Source: Polaribacter vadi (lineage in GTDB: Bacteria > Bacteroidota > Bacteroidia > Flavobacteriales > Flavobacteriaceae). From it: 64,000 nucleotides of DNA. This document shows positions 8,730-18,335 of the stretch, piece after piece. The notes beneath the pieces are model-generated. The model saw nothing but the letters and a program-made list of their open reading frames with translations, was not told the DNA's origin and made no database searches. The position numbers were made by a program, and so were the translations under genes. The stretch spans positions 62,001 to 126,000 of the forward strand of contig NZ_JAHKQL010000037.1 in assembly GCF_018861005.1 (NCBI RefSeq), read 5' to 3'. Positions within the stretch are counted from its first letter, which is position 1. Each line of letters opens with the position of its first letter.

Positions 8730-9437
8730 ATGAAATGTATTATTGTTGATGATGAAAAAACAGCTAGAGAAATTATTAAAACGCTGTGTAAAGAATTCAA
8801 TAATTTAGAAATTGTTGATGATTTTTCTGATGCAATACAGTCCATAAAATTCTTAAACGAAAATACTGTAGATTTAATATTTTTAGATATTCATATGCCG
8901 AATTTTAGTGGTTTAGATTTTATAAAATCATTAAAAAATCCGCCAAATATTATATTATCTACTTCAGACCCAAAATTTGCTTTACAAGCTTTTGAATATG
9001 ATTTTATAGTAGATTATTTATTAAAACCAATAGAACTAGCTCGTTTTACAAAAGCAATTAAAAAAGCAGAAAATAAAAGAATACCTTTAATAAAAGCATC
9101 CTCAGACACTCAAGAAAAAGATGTTTCTAATGATTTTTATGTAAATATAAATAGACGTCTAATAAAAATAGATTTATCATCTATATATTTGGTAGAAGCT
9201 AAAGGAGATTATATTCAAATTAAAACAGATGATAAAAATTATATTGTTCATTCTACATTAAAGAAAATTGAAGAAAAATTACCAGAATCATTGTTTTTAA
9301 AAATTCATAGATCGTATGTTATAAATATAAAAAAGATCATTGATATAGAAGACAACAGTGTCTTAATAAAAAAAGATGTTATACCAATCAGTAGGTCTAA
9401 AAGACCAGAATTAATGAAACGTTTAGATTTACTTTAA
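8730..9437 (+). CDS. LytTR-family response regulator
   Basis: DNA-binding response regulator of 235 aa: receiver domain at residues 1-118 with D53 in IFLDIHMPNFSG and the LLKP lysine loop, then a LytTR domain from about 135 (FYVNINRRLIKIDL, ending ISRSKRPELMKRL). It follows the kinase gene by 119 bases and may be a second output of that system or pair with a kinase elsewhere. A T9SS-exported protein gene lies directly downstream and could be a target. Confidence 0.93.
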   Translation: MKCIIVDDEKTAREIIKTLCKEFNNLEIVDDFSDAIQSIKFLNENTVDLIFLDIHMPNFSGLDFIKSLKNPPNIILSTSDPKFALQAFEYDFIVDYLLKPIELARFTKAIKKAENKRIPLIKASSDTQEKDVSNDFYVNINRRLIKIDLSSIYLVEAKGDYIQIKTDDKNYIVHSTLKKIEEKLPESLFLKIHRSYVINIKKIIDIEDNSVLIKKDVIPISRSKRPELMKRLDLL

Positions 9438-9460
9438 AACATTAATCTTCACTTAATTTT

Positions 9461-9480
9461 ATTTTATCTATAGATAAAAT
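9461..9480. repeat. 20-bp perfect palindrome after the LytTR gene
   Basis: ATTTTATCTA is followed at once by its complement TAGATAAAAT, 24 bases after the stop at 9437. There is no T run after it, so it may be an operator or a weak hairpin rather than a full terminator. Confidence 0.4.
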
Positions 9481-9521
9481 GTAAATAACGAAAAATCAAA
9501 TTTTACATTTTAAATAGTTTT

Positions 9522-9529
9522 TATTTTTG
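9522..9529 (+). promoter_or_regulatory. Candidate -7 box TATTTTTG for the DUF4114/T9SS gene
   Basis: TATTTTTG matches TAnnTTTG and sits 23 bases before the ATG at 9552. No convincing -33 TTG is seen. Confidence 0.45.
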
Positions 9530-9551
9530 TGGTATAAAAAATAAATCCACC

Positions 9552-11996
9552 ATGAAAAAACTATTATTAATTCTTACAATTACATTCGTAAGTGTATTAC
9601 AATCACAAACTTACAGTTACTTAGGCGAATATTCTAACATCGGAGTTCCATTATATTTAGAATCAGAAAGAGATGTTGTTTCTAATGAAACTTTAGAAAT
9701 GATTAACAAGTCGTTACCAGAAAATTATCCAGTACCAGATTACAATCCACAATACATAACTGCTGGTTATGATACAGATATTAAATTAAATGAAAAGGCA
9801 GATGTTTGGGTAACATTTGTTAGTGAAGGTGCAGGATTTAAAAATACTTTAGGCTTTTATACTTACGATTTAGATAGCCCACTTACAGAATCGCCAGCAT
9901 TACAAGATATAACTATAATTTTTCCTAATGCTTCTGCTTTACATAGTGGGGGTGGACTGCAAGTTGGTGATAAAGTGAAAATTGGAAATTTTGAAGCTGG
10001 AACAGGTATTGGTTGGGTTTTAATTGCAAATGGATGGAGCCAAACTACAGAAGTTGTTGGTTGGGGTAATTGGAGATTATATTCTAATCCAGATTTTAAT
10101 CCAGAGAATAATGAAGAGTTAAGAAACCATAATGTTTTATTAGCAGACCCAGACAACGAAAGAGTAATTTTAGGTTTTGAAGATTTAAGAAGAGATTATG
10201 GTTCTGATGATGATTTTAATGATGCTATTTTTTATGTAACTGCAAGTCCTTATACAGCAATAATTACAGATAATTTAACTGAAGTTACAGAAGATGATAA
10301 TATAACATCTGCTAACGATGGTGGTTTAGAAAGTAATGGTTCTTTAGCGAACTTAATTGCAAAAAGAAATTTTACAAGAGAAAAAGTTAAGAACAACTAT
10401 AATAAGAAAGAAAATCAAGAAAAATATTCTAGAACAGCATATAAATCAAAATCTAATACAATAAGTTTAGCAGAATATTTACCAGAAACTGGTATGTATA
10501 AAACAGAAGTTGCAAAAGTTTCTAGCCCAGAAGACTTATTAGATATTACAAATGCTAAAGAGATTTTTTCTTTAGATATGTATCTAGGAGAAAAAAGAGT
10601 TTCTGCAGTATTAGCAACAACTACAGAAGGTAAAATATATGACCATTCTAAAATAATCTGTGATCGTTTAAACAATTCTAGTTTAGAGGATATTAGAACA
10701 ATACAAACAAGAGGACATCAAATAATAGCAAGTTCTATTAAAAGAGCTACAGGAGAATTAGAACACACCCTTAGTTTTTCTATAAAAACTGATTCTGATG
10801 ATTTTGAGTTGTTCAGCTTTTGGAATATTGAACAATATCCTGATGGAGATTATCAAAACTTTCAAATTTGGGGAAGTTCTTTTTCACAAGTCTTTACAAT
10901 TGCAAATCATATTATTGATACTCATACTGAATTAAATGGTTTAAAAAGCACTAAAGTAGACCAAGTTTTACCTAATGTTTTTGTAAAATCTGGTAAATAT
11001 TTAAATGGTGTAATAGAATTACAAATTGTAAACAAAACAAATGAAACATCTGTAGATTTTGTAGGTAGTATTGCAAATACAGAAGTTTCAAATCATCAAG
11101 AAGTTAGAGAAACATTTACTTTAACAGGTAATTATAACGAAGTTTTAAAAATAGAAACTGGTGTTTTGTTTGATATTGGTTTTTCTTTAGAAACAGCTTC
11201 TTCTCTACAAAAAGATGCTTTATACTTAGCAGACGGTCCTTGGGGATTAGATTATTTAGAAGACTTAGCAGAAGTAAACGAATTTAACATTACTACAGAA
11301 GAAAGAGTTTATGATGATAATAATTTTGATGTAGATAGAAATATATCTTTAGCAGGAAATGTAAAAGGAAACATTAATTTATTCAGACACCTTTTACCTG
11401 GAGATCAAACTTTAGAAGCTACTGAATTTAATTTTATGAACTTTAAAATTTCTAATAATCAACCTGTAGAAATTGTAATTATGCAAGAAGATGATAGAAC
11501 TTGGGATAATAGATTAAGATATACAATACCAGCAAATTCTGATAAAAATATAATGAGTCTTTCTTTTGATATGTTTAAAGATGCAAACGGAACATCAGCA
11601 GAAATTAAAAACATTAAAACAATTGTTTTTTCAGTAATTGGTGATTATTCTACATTTAAATCATTCAATTTAACAATAGACAACCTATCTTTAAGTGCTT
11701 CTAATAGTGTATTATCTACAGAAGAATTTTCAATATTAGATGAAAGTAAAGTTGTAAACTATCCAAATCCTTTTTCAAGTACTACAACTATAGTATTACC
11801 AACTACATCTAGTGCTGTTCAAATTAAAGTTTTTGATTTATTAGGTAGGGTAGTAGATTTTAAAAATTTAGATACTTTAAGTACAAACAATAAAGTAAGT
11901 TATACTGCTCCTTCTTTAGGTACAGGTATTTATAAATACGTATTAAAAGATGATTCTAATAAAACTTACAAAGGAACTTTTGTAATAAGACAATAA
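9552..11996 (+). CDS. Secreted DUF4114 protein with T9SS type A sorting domain
   Basis: Large exported protein of 814 aa. It has a signal peptide (KKLLLILTITFVSVLQSQ), a DUF4114-like region at about 90-230 with GIGWVLIANGW and an acidic GSDDDFNDAIFYV stretch that may bind calcium, a long middle with no recognised domain, and a C-terminal T9SS type A sorting domain of about 75 residues (NYPNPFSSTT ... LGTGIYKYVLKD). It should cross the outer membrane through the gliding/Por secretion system and be surface-attached or released. DUF4114 proteins are often adhesin-like, but the role here is unknown. Confidence 0.88.
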   Translation: MKKLLLILTITFVSVLQSQTYSYLGEYSNIGVPLYLESERDVVSNETLEMINKSLPENYPVPDYNPQYITAGYDTDIKLNEKADVWVTFVSEGAGFKNTLGFYTYDLDSPLTESPALQDITIIFPNASALHSGGGLQVGDKVKIGNFEAGTGIGWVLIANGWSQTTEVVGWGNWRLYSNPDFNPENNEELRNHNVLLADPDNERVILGFEDLRRDYGSDDDFNDAIFYVTASPYTAIITDNLTEVTEDDNITSANDGGLESNGSLANLIAKRNFTREKVKNNYNKKENQEKYSRTAYKSKSNTISLAEYLPETGMYKTEVAKVSSPEDLLDITNAKEIFSLDMYLGEKRVSAVLATTTEGKIYDHSKIICDRLNNSSLEDIRTIQTRGHQIIASSIKRATGELEHTLSFSIKTDSDDFELFSFWNIEQYPDGDYQNFQIWGSSFSQVFTIANHIIDTHTELNGLKSTKVDQVLPNVFVKSGKYLNGVIELQIVNKTNETSVDFVGSIANTEVSNHQEVRETFTLTGNYNEVLKIETGVLFDIGFSLETASSLQKDALYLADGPWGLDYLEDLAEVNEFNITTEERVYDDNNFDVDRNISLAGNVKGNINLFRHLLPGDQTLEATEFNFMNFKISNNQPVEIVIMQEDDRTWDNRLRYTIPANSDKNIMSLSFDMFKDANGTSAEIKNIKTIVFSVIGDYSTFKSFNLTIDNLSLSASNSVLSTEEFSILDESKVVNYPNPFSSTTTIVLPTTSSAVQIKVFDLLGRVVDFKNLDTLSTNNKVSYTAPSLGTGIYKYVLKDDSNKTYKGTFVIRQ

Positions 11997-12031
11997 TATT
12001 TTATAAATAAAAATCCCTAATTTTATTGAAG

Positions 12032-12054
12032 AGACTAAAGTTTATCTTTAGTCT
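12032..12054 (+). terminator. Terminator between convergent genes
   Basis: AGACTAAAG and CTTTAGTCT form a 9-bp stem around TTTAT, followed by TTTCTTTTTT. It ends the plus-strand DUF4114 gene and overlaps the last codons of the minus-strand TPR gene. Confidence 0.7.
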
Positions 12055-14125
12055 TTTCTTTTTTATAGAAAGGTTTAGCTAAAAAGTACCATTTAAAACG
12101 TAAACCAAACTCAGTATATGTAAAACCGGCAGAACCAGCAGTTGCAACTGCAGAAGCAATATTACTTTGTAGGCCATAAAAATTAATTAATGCACGTTCA
12201 GAAAACTTATAACCAAGATTACCTTGAATTCTATAAGTACTTTGTTGGTCATCATCCTCAATATACTGTAAACCAGTTGCTGCAGTTAGGCCATAAAACC
12301 ATTCTTTCTTTTTTGCAGCAGCTTCATCTTTTATTAAATTAACAAAAATTTCTACAGCATTAAATTTACTAGGACTAAAGTAAATGGTTGGTACTTGATT
12401 TTTAAATGATATATATAGATAATTGATACCTCCTTTTATTGATGGTTTTGCTAAAATATTATAATACAAAGAGGTAAATAATAAATTTCTTGAATTATCA
12501 TCATTTTGAAAAGTATAATAATATTGACTAAACCAACCTAAATTAAAATTGGTATTTAGACTATAGTTCACGATAATATTATTCTGTACAATTTCTCTAT
12601 CTAATAATTCTGCATTAAAACTTTGAATATCTCTTTTGTAACCAACTTCTAAATTTTGAAGCTTAAATGGTTTTATTTGTAATGAAATATCTGCAATTAA
12701 TTGATTGTATTTATTTACTTCTGAATTTGATGCAGTAACTCCTAAAGTACCTTTTAAAGTTAAATTATTTAGTAATTGATATGATGCACCTAATAACAAG
12801 TTATTAGATGAAGCTTTTAAATCTGTAACACTGTTAGATGTTGTTCTAAAATTATAATTTGCTAAAACTTTAAATTTTGTAGAAAAAGGAATTTCTATGT
12901 TAGCAGTATATGAATAAGCTTCATTATTACCATTATCATAAGAATATGCAGCTTTACCTTCAAAATTTGGTGTAAAACTTAAATCTAACTGTTTTATAAA
13001 ATTAGTGGCATCTTTTTGTTTATCGTAAAATTTTAAGGTGTTTTCTGCACTAGTGTAGGCATTGTTATAATAACCAGAAGCTTTTAATGCATTTGCTTTA
13101 CCAAGGTTACCATCAAAAGAAGCACTATCTTTTTCTAAAATTAAATTATAATCGGCAATACTCTTTTTAAAATCACTCTTATAAATATTAAGAGTTGCTC
13201 TTAAACTTAACATCCAATTTTCTATTGGTTTGCTATTTTCTATTAATTCATTAATTGCTGTATCTGCTTCTTTATATTTTTTATTCCAAATTAACGCCTG
13301 TATATTTCTTTCTGTAGTTTGTTTTTTTAGGTCTTTATCAGTTTCAGGAGTAATGTTTTTAACAGCTTCATTACTAATTTCTAAAGCTTTTTTATCATCT
13401 TCTCTTAAATGATATACTAAAGAAATTCCGTTTAAAGAAGTAAGAAAATTATCCTTTTTTAGTTTTTGATAAACTTCTTCTGCTTTATTAAACTGATTAG
13501 AAATTAAATATAAATTGGCTAAATTTAAAAGGGTTTCCTTATCATCTTTAAAAGATTTAAAATTCTCTTTTAAAAGATTTTCTGCTTCTTTATATTTTTG
13601 GTCTGTAACTAGCGTATTTGCTAAACCTAAACGCATATATTTTTTAGAAACCAGTGCATTTGGGTTACCAGGTAACACTTCTAAAGCTTTATCAACATTT
13701 ATTAAGGCATTTTTATATTCTTTTAAATTAGATAAAGTATTAGCATAACCTAAAAGAGCTGCAAAACTTTTATCATTTTCTTTTAATAATTTTTGATAAT
13801 AAACTTTTGCATCTGGGTAATTTGCACTCCATAAAAGAGATTCTGCATAATTTAATTTAACTTCAAAATCTGTAGGATAATCTTTTAATAAATTTACAAA
13901 AATACCTACAGCTTTTTCTGAATCACCATTTAAACCTACAGCTCTACCATAACATAATCTAGCTGTTTTATTAGTTGGATATTCTTTTAAAACTTGTTTA
14001 AAAAAAACTTCAGCTTTTTTGTATTTACCTGTTTCTAAATAAGTAAAACCTTCTTTCATTTCTTGTGTAAAACAATTGAGGCTCAATATAAATAAGATGA
14101 AAAATGAAATAAATTTTAAACGCAT
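12035..14125 (-). CDS. TPR / outer-membrane beta-barrel protein, probable polysaccharide exporter
   Basis: Exported protein of 696 aa with a signal peptide (about 1-20), a long tetratricopeptide-repeat array (about 22-370, repeated units such as YKEAENLLKENF and FNKAEEVYQKL), and a C-terminal half of alternating aromatic beta strands (about 395-685) resembling a YaiO-like barrel. TPR scaffold plus barrel is the layout of PelB, PgaA and BcsC, which export polysaccharide. It is divergent from a flippase gene at the edge of a glycan locus, so the same role is inferred. No clear homologue is named. Confidence 0.75.
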   Translation of the reverse strand: MRLKFISFFILFILSLNCFTQEMKEGFTYLETGKYKKAEVFFKQVLKEYPTNKTARLCYGRAVGLNGDSEKAVGIFVNLLKDYPTDFEVKLNYAESLLWSANYPDAKVYYQKLLKENDKSFAALLGYANTLSNLKEYKNALINVDKALEVLPGNPNALVSKKYMRLGLANTLVTDQKYKEAENLLKENFKSFKDDKETLLNLANLYLISNQFNKAEEVYQKLKKDNFLTSLNGISLVYHLREDDKKALEISNEAVKNITPETDKDLKKQTTERNIQALIWNKKYKEADTAINELIENSKPIENWMLSLRATLNIYKSDFKKSIADYNLILEKDSASFDGNLGKANALKASGYYNNAYTSAENTLKFYDKQKDATNFIKQLDLSFTPNFEGKAAYSYDNGNNEAYSYTANIEIPFSTKFKVLANYNFRTTSNSVTDLKASSNNLLLGASYQLLNNLTLKGTLGVTASNSEVNKYNQLIADISLQIKPFKLQNLEVGYKRDIQSFNAELLDREIVQNNIIVNYSLNTNFNLGWFSQYYYTFQNDDNSRNLLFTSLYYNILAKPSIKGGINYLYISFKNQVPTIYFSPSKFNAVEIFVNLIKDEAAAKKKEWFYGLTAATGLQYIEDDDQQSTYRIQGNLGYKFSERALINFYGLQSNIASAVATAGSAGFTYTEFGLRFKWYFLAKPFYKKEKTKDKL

Positions 14126-14280
14126 AGAACTTTTTATTGGAGGTTAAATAATTGAATTTAATTATCAGAAATAAAGGTAATTGTTTTTTGTTTAATATAA
14201 TAGTTTAAAAATTTGTTTCTGTATGATATTTATATTAATTTAATAAAAAATTAAATCAAACAATATTTAAAATTATTAGT

Positions 14281-15543
14281 ATGATTTCGTCCCTCAAAAC
14301 ATTGCTAAAAAAAGTAAAACCAGAACAAGTATTTATGTTAAGCGTTTTGCTTGTAAATGGTGGTAATTATTTATACAATTTAATCTTAGGAAGATATTTA
14401 GGCCCAGAAAAATTTGCAGATGCTGCAATTTTAATCACTTTTTTGCTTGTTTTATCTTTTGTAGCCATGACGTTTCAGTTGGTTACTGCAAAATTCTCAG
14501 TTTTATTCGAAGGCACAGTTTTTAATAATTTTATATCAAAAATGTTTAAAAACTCTACAATTGTAGGTGTAATTTTAGGCTTACTTGTAGTGTTGTTTTC
14601 TACCCAACTACAAATATTCTTTAGAACAACTACAGCAACAATGTTTGTGGTTTTTGGTTTAGGAATCCCTTTTTACTTTTTAATGAGTGTAAATAGAGGT
14701 GTTTTTCAAGGTAAAAAAGAACTTAATTCTCTTTCAATCACTTATCAAGGAGAAATGATTAGCAGATTGTTAATCACTTTTTTACTTTTTTGGTTATTAA
14801 ATATTGAATCATCTATATTAATATCAATTGGTATTTTTTGTTCTTTTATCATTGCTTTATTTCCTTTTAAAACAAAAAATATTTCTTTTTTTAAATCGAT
14901 TAAATTAGAAGATACAGAAAGCAAATTAGTTAGAAACTTTTTTATAATTACTGCATTTTATGAATTAACTCAAATCATTATTAATAATAGCGATATTTTA
15001 TTAGTAAAACATTATTTTAATTCTGTTGATGCAGGTTTATACGCTTCATTAGCATTAATTGGTAGAGTAGTGTATTTTATTGCTTGGATGTTTGTAATGC
15101 TATTATTGCCAACCGTAATTCAATTAAAAAAAGAAGGTAAATCTACATTACCAATTTTAATGAAATATGTAAGTTATATAGCTGCAATTGCTGCCACTAT
15201 TATTATAAGTTGTTTCTTTTTTCCGAATCAAATTATAGGAATACTTTTTGGTGGTGAATATGTTTCTATAGCTCCTTTATTATGGAAATATGCCTTGGCT
15301 ACTGGTATTTTTGCGGTATCAAATATATTTGCCTATTACTATTTGTCATTAGATAAATATATACCAGTTGTATTGTCTGGTTTATTTGGTATGATGCAAG
15401 TTGTTTTCATCATTTTTTATCATGATTCTTTAGAGCAAGTAGTACATGTACAAATATTAACCATGATATTATTATTGATTATGCAATTAAGTTTTTTCTT
15501 TTTATCTAACTTTAAAGAACGATTAGCAAAATCTAAACAATAA
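14281..15543 (+). CDS. Polysaccharide flippase of the MOP/Wzx superfamily
   Basis: Integral membrane protein of 420 aa with about 12 predicted helices and typical flippase features (NGGNYLYNLILGRYLGPEKFADAAI near the start, in two halves). These proteins move lipid-linked or growing glycans across the inner membrane; PelG of the Pel system belongs to the same superfamily. It is followed 93 bases later by a GT4 gene on the same strand. Confidence 0.85.
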   Translation: MISSLKTLLKKVKPEQVFMLSVLLVNGGNYLYNLILGRYLGPEKFADAAILITFLLVLSFVAMTFQLVTAKFSVLFEGTVFNNFISKMFKNSTIVGVILGLLVVLFSTQLQIFFRTTTATMFVVFGLGIPFYFLMSVNRGVFQGKKELNSLSITYQGEMISRLLITFLLFWLLNIESSILISIGIFCSFIIALFPFKTKNISFFKSIKLEDTESKLVRNFFIITAFYELTQIIINNSDILLVKHYFNSVDAGLYASLALIGRVVYFIAWMFVMLLLPTVIQLKKEGKSTLPILMKYVSYIAAIAATIIISCFFFPNQIIGILFGGEYVSIAPLLWKYALATGIFAVSNIFAYYYLSLDKYIPVVLSGLFGMMQVVFIIFYHDSLEQVVHVQILTMILLLIMQLSFFFLSNFKERLAKSKQ

Positions 15544-15636
15544 CACCATTTAACTAAAGATTTCTGTCTTTAAACAATTTATAAATATAAATTTTTTAGA
15601 TTTTTATAAATTTAAAAATTATTAAAAACAACTACT

Positions 15637-16818
15637 ATGAAACTAGCTATTGTAACAGCTTACCCCCCAAGTAAAGTAACATTAACTGAATATGCATATC
15701 ATTTAGTTAAAAGTTTTAGACAAAGTGAAAAAGTAACTGAACTAATTTTACTTTGTGATAAAACAGAAGGTGAAAAAGACATTCATTTTACTGAAAATGG
15801 TTGTAAAATCATTGTAAAAGAATGTTGGAAATTTAATAGCTACACAAACATTATTAATGTTACTAAAGCTATAAATGCAACAAAACCAGATGCAATTTTG
15901 TTTAATTTACAATTTATGAAATTTGGTGACAAAAAAGTAGCTGCAGCTTTAGGTTTATGTATACCAATGGTTTGTAGAATGAAAAAGATTCCTACAATTG
16001 TATTATTACATAATATTTTAGAACAAGTAGATTTAGAAAGCGCAGGTTTTACATCAAATAAATTAGCACAAAAGGTATATAATTTTATAGGTACAACATT
16101 AACTAAGTTAATTTTAAAAGCAGATTTAGTTACTGTTACTATGGATAAATATGTAACCACTTTAAAAGATAAATATGAGATTGATAATGTAAAAATGATA
16201 CCTCATGGTACTTTTGAAATACCACCAAATCCGTCTCAAAAATTACCTTCTGGACCTTTAAAAGTGATGACTTTTGGTAAGTTTGGTACTTACAAAAAAG
16301 TAGAATCTATGATAGAAGCTGTTGAGTTGGTAAGAAAAGAAACAGGTTTAGATTTAGAAATAGTAATTGCTGGTACAGATAACCCAAATGTACCTGGTTA
16401 TTTAGCAAATGCACAAGAAACTTATAAACACGTGCCACAATTAACTTTTACAGGTTATGTAGAAGAAGTAGAGGTAGAGTCTATTTTTACTGAAAGTGCA
16501 GTAGTCGTTTTTCCTTATACATCAACAACTGGTAGTTCTGGAGTTTTACATCAAGCAGGTAGTTATGGTAGAGCAGTAGTAATGCCAAATTTAGGAGATT
16601 TAACTACTTTAATAGAAGATGAAGGTTATAGAGGTGAGTTTTTTGAGCCAGAAAGTGTAGAAAGTTTAGCGAAAGCCATTAAAGCAATTGTTACTAATGA
16701 TGCTTATAGAACTGAATTAGGAGAAACAAATTATAAAGCTGCAACAGCTTACCCAATGCAAAGAATTACAGATATTTATTTAGATGAATTTTCTAAGATT
16801 ATAGAAAGAAAAAAATAA
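15637..16818 (+). CDS. GT4-family glycosyltransferase
   Basis: Retaining GT-B glycosyltransferase of 393 aa without helices. The N-terminal Rossmann half starts MKLAIVTAYPPSKVTLTEYA. The C-terminal half (about 205-385) has GPLKVMTFGKFGTYKKVE and the donor-site loop ESAVVVFPYTSTTGSSGVLHQAG. It probably adds sugar to the exopolysaccharide in the cytoplasm. PelF is also a GT4 enzyme, but is longer (about 500 aa), so orthology is not claimed. The start is the first ATG after an A/T-rich leader. Confidence 0.88.
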   Translation: MKLAIVTAYPPSKVTLTEYAYHLVKSFRQSEKVTELILLCDKTEGEKDIHFTENGCKIIVKECWKFNSYTNIINVTKAINATKPDAILFNLQFMKFGDKKVAAALGLCIPMVCRMKKIPTIVLLHNILEQVDLESAGFTSNKLAQKVYNFIGTTLTKLILKADLVTVTMDKYVTTLKDKYEIDNVKMIPHGTFEIPPNPSQKLPSGPLKVMTFGKFGTYKKVESMIEAVELVRKETGLDLEIVIAGTDNPNVPGYLANAQETYKHVPQLTFTGYVEEVEVESIFTESAVVVFPYTSTTGSSGVLHQAGSYGRAVVMPNLGDLTTLIEDEGYRGEFFEPESVESLAKAIKAIVTNDAYRTELGETNYKAATAYPMQRITDIYLDEFSKIIERKK

Positions 16819-16820
16819 TA

Positions 16821-18335
16821 TTAATTAGAAATGTATTTATAAGATAATTTTTTTTCACCTTTATTATTTATAAAACCAAATTTTTTCTGAGGATTAGTTC
16901 GCCAAGGTAATCTCCCTAAAACCTCTTTAGGCACTACATCAAAATCATACAAAGTCCATGACATAAAAGAAATTGAATTCTTTGTCAGGACTTTTTGTAT
17001 TTCTTTATAATACTCAGCTTGCTTTTTTTCTGAACTTGCAAAAGGTCTCCAGAAACCACCATAAGAAGACAAGCCAAATTCTTGTAATACAATAGGTTTG
17101 TCTTTAATTTTAGTTTTTAAAGTTAAGTATTGTTGATCTAAATCAGCTATATCTTCATAGTAATGAAAAGAAATAATATCTAATTGATCTTTAAGAATTG
17201 TTGCACTTTCTACATTAGACCAACCTATTGTAATAGGATGATTTTTATCAATCTCTTTAATAGTTATTATCATAAACTCTAGCCAAGCAATTACATTTGC
17301 TTTACCTCTAGAATCAAAATCTAAATTGGGTTCATTTTTAACATCCCAAGCAATTATAGCTTTATGATCTTTAAATCTATCTACAATTTTTTCTGCATGT
17401 CTGTGGTTTAAAGTCCAATCTAATACATTGTAATTCCCATAAAAATCAAATAAAGTAACTACTACTTTTAAATCAACCTCTAAAGCAGCATCTAATACTA
17501 GTTGTAGTTTTTGCAGCTTATCTTCTTTAACATTTGCCTTACCAAAATCTGCATAGGGTACAAAAATTCTTATCGAATTTAATTTTGCATCTTTAATAAT
17601 TTTAAAATCATTTTTAATGATATTTATATCAAACTGATCTCCATACATATCCCAAGGAGTAGCTTGTGGATAATAATTAATTCCTTTTAGAGTAGTAAAA
17701 TCAAATTGAGCAGCTGTTGTAGTTTTATCAAAATCTTTGGTTGCTTCTTTTACTAAATGTCTAATTCTCCAAAAACCATCTTCTAAAAGTAAAACAGCTT
17801 TGTAATCAGAAATTTCAGAAGTTTCCATTATAATTTCATTATTTTTTAGCGTCTTTTTATACTCAACAACATCATTGTCTTTTAAAACAATTAGTTGGCC
17901 ATCTTCACTAAAAAACTCTAAATCTAAATTATGTTTTAATGTTGTAGACTCTATAGAAATATTATTTTCTTTGTTGTAATCTATAATATTAAAAATGTTT
18001 TTTCTTGCATTTTTAGTAAAATAATCATCTATACCTAACCTTGTGTTAGATAGAAAAGAAGCTTGTTTTACATACCAGGAATCTAAATAATCGTTTAAAA
18101 TTTCGGCTACTTTTTGATCGCTAATCTCTCTACCTTCGTTACCATTTTCTTTCCAATCTACTTTAGGTAAATATTGGTCTACTTTTTTTACTTCTGTATG
18201 CAGCATAGCACTTCTATCTGCACCAGTATTAAAATATGTATAAAGAGAGCTTAGTAAAAATAATAGAATAAAAATGATAAACGTATAGGTTAACATTAAA
18301 GCTACTCTAAGAATTTTTTTATTTGTACTTACCAT
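16821..18335 (-). CDS. Membrane-anchored GH5-like glycoside hydrolase
   Basis: A 504-aa protein with one N-terminal helix (about residues 12-33), a region of unknown type (about 40-205), and a TIM-barrel hydrolase domain (about 215-504) resembling clan A/GH5. The likely acid/base is E335 in DVKNEPNLD and the nucleophile E419 in VLQEFGLSS; WSNVES and SFHYYE fit barrel strands. It is expected to trim or release the polymer in the periplasm, as BcsZ or PslG do in other systems. Its start overlaps the upstream gene by 7 bases, so they are co-translated. Confidence 0.82.
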   Translation of the reverse strand: MVSTNKKILRVALMLTYTFIIFILLFLLSSLYTYFNTGADRSAMLHTEVKKVDQYLPKVDWKENGNEGREISDQKVAEILNDYLDSWYVKQASFLSNTRLGIDDYFTKNARKNIFNIIDYNKENNISIESTTLKHNLDLEFFSEDGQLIVLKDNDVVEYKKTLKNNEIIMETSEISDYKAVLLLEDGFWRIRHLVKEATKDFDKTTTAAQFDFTTLKGINYYPQATPWDMYGDQFDINIIKNDFKIIKDAKLNSIRIFVPYADFGKANVKEDKLQKLQLVLDAALEVDLKVVVTLFDFYGNYNVLDWTLNHRHAEKIVDRFKDHKAIIAWDVKNEPNLDFDSRGKANVIAWLEFMIITIKEIDKNHPITIGWSNVESATILKDQLDIISFHYYEDIADLDQQYLTLKTKIKDKPIVLQEFGLSSYGGFWRPFASSEKKQAEYYKEIQKVLTKNSISFMSWTLYDFDVVPKEVLGRLPWRTNPQKKFGFINNKGEKKLSYKYISN